DNA of 64,000 nucleotides, from contig OW240915.1 of assembly GCA_933207985.1 (NCBI GenBank), positions 106,822,163-106,886,162 on the forward strand. Reading direction: 5' to 3'. Below the pieces are notes generated by a model. That model did no database searches. It worked only from the letters and a program-made list of their open reading frames with translations, and was not told where the DNA came from. The position numbers were made by a program, and so were the translations under genes. Positions 63,371-64,000 of the stretch are shown here, piece after piece (position 1 is the first letter of the stretch; every line of letters starts with the position of its first letter). Source of the DNA: Pelobates cultripes. Lineage: Eukaryota; Chordata; Amphibia; Anura; Pelobatidae.

Positions 63371-64000
63371 AGGGAACTTATAATCATCAGAACCACTACA
63401 ACTTAATATCGAGGTTCTGGGGAATATAGGCTGTCTGTGTTTTCATAGCTGCTAAGGTGACCTATATGGGCTGTCACATGGGCAGCCACTTGAGGGCTTT
63501 CTGCAAAGATTGTAGGAACTACTTCAGTGTCTCCACCCTTTGCATGGAGACACTGAATGCTCCCCATAGGTAAACATAGGGAAAAATAGTTTCAATGCAT
63601 CTCATGGCAATTTGCAGCACATGCACACTAGCCTCCCAATATTCCCCTATGGGAAAGCATTGGATTGGCATTGAGAACGCTGATCTCAGCCAATCCAATG
63701 CCTTTTAATAGGAAACCATTAAAAAGCTACTGTGCTGGTTTTACTCCATGTAATAGCTACAAGAGAAAGGTTATAAATGTATTTAGATTTTTTCAAATAC
63801 ATTTTCCATAACTTAGGGATATGCCGGGTGGATAGTAATTGTAGTGTTTGGGGATGGTAGACGCTGCAGAGTGTTGAGCGTCTACCCACTCATGACAACC
63901 CTCTGTGGTTTGATTATTGTTAAGAAACAGCACTCCCTTATAATCACAACCCTCAGACACACCTGGAGGCAAGAACAGAGCCCTGATAGGTTAGTGGTAG
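63367..64000. mobile_element. TTAA MITE start, running off the window
   Basis: TTAAAGGGAACTTATAATCATCAGAACC, sharing its TTAA with the 80-bp MITE; interior GGAAAGCATTGG / CCAATGCC hairpin near 63652-63712. The right end is not seen with confidence. Confidence 0.6.

Noticed and set aside
1..64000. tRNA, rRNA and CRISPR features
   Set aside because: Read for cloverleaf A/B boxes, rRNA cores and spaced repeats; none convincing. The regular arrays are minisatellites.
44605..64000. AMPH exon coding EVYEPDWYGRED upstream of K101
   Set aside because: Looked for the complement of the conserved PDWY segment above 36468 and found none, so the preceding exon lies outside the window or in a gap.

Overview
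This is nuclear DNA from a vertebrate, most likely a frog. Small phase-matched exons are spread through long introns, and the introns are packed with transposons: TTAA-flanked MITEs, Tc1-like elements, CR1, L2, L1 and Penelope LINE-like elements, and a Ty3/Gypsy-like LTR element. The repeat mix looks anuran. The species cannot be fixed from sequence alone.

The one host gene I recognise is amphiphysin (AMPH) on the minus strand. Fourteen exons between 36468 and 138 join in frame to about 877 codons, with consistent splice phases and GT/AG ends. They run from the middle of the BAR domain (residue K101 in human numbering) through the proline-rich SH3-ligand region, the AP-2 motif FEDNF and the clathrin motifs LLDLD and PWDLW, into the acidic region before the SH3 domain. 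The N-terminal exons must lie above 64000 and the SH3 exons below position 1. A 1536-bp phase-0 exon (5472-7007) adds 512 acidic residues between clathrin-binding microexons and looks like an optional long-isoform exon.

Layout: 1-7720, 3' AMPH exons, a dead partial exon copy and MITE hairpins. 7721-15759, intron with a Tc1-like element, a TG minisatellite and an L1 tail. 15760-17258, proline/clathrin/AP-2 exons. 17259-24577, intron with a foldback and a second Tc1-like relic. 24578-36468, BAR exons separated by L2 relics, a 1.6-kb TTAA element and smaller MITEs. 36469-64000, the upstream intron, containing a CR1 tail, purine minisatellite with a gap, L1 endonuclease relic, CR1 split by a solo LTR, a second LTR with a gag-like leader running into a 779-bp gap, a minisatellite split by a Tc1-like deletion derivative, and a 6-kb head-to-head pair of nearly identical Penelope-like elements.

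The most interesting finds are: (1) both Penelope-like copies carry an identical 63-nt sequence that folds as a type I hammerhead ribozyme; (2) the very recent inverted Penelope pair, with a microhomology junction; (3) the long AMPH exon, whose only five tryptophans cluster in 40 codons; (4) a dead partial copy of an AMPH exon 2 kb from its source; (5) an unassigned phase-0 candidate exon in the upstream intron that could give AMPH a different N-terminus.
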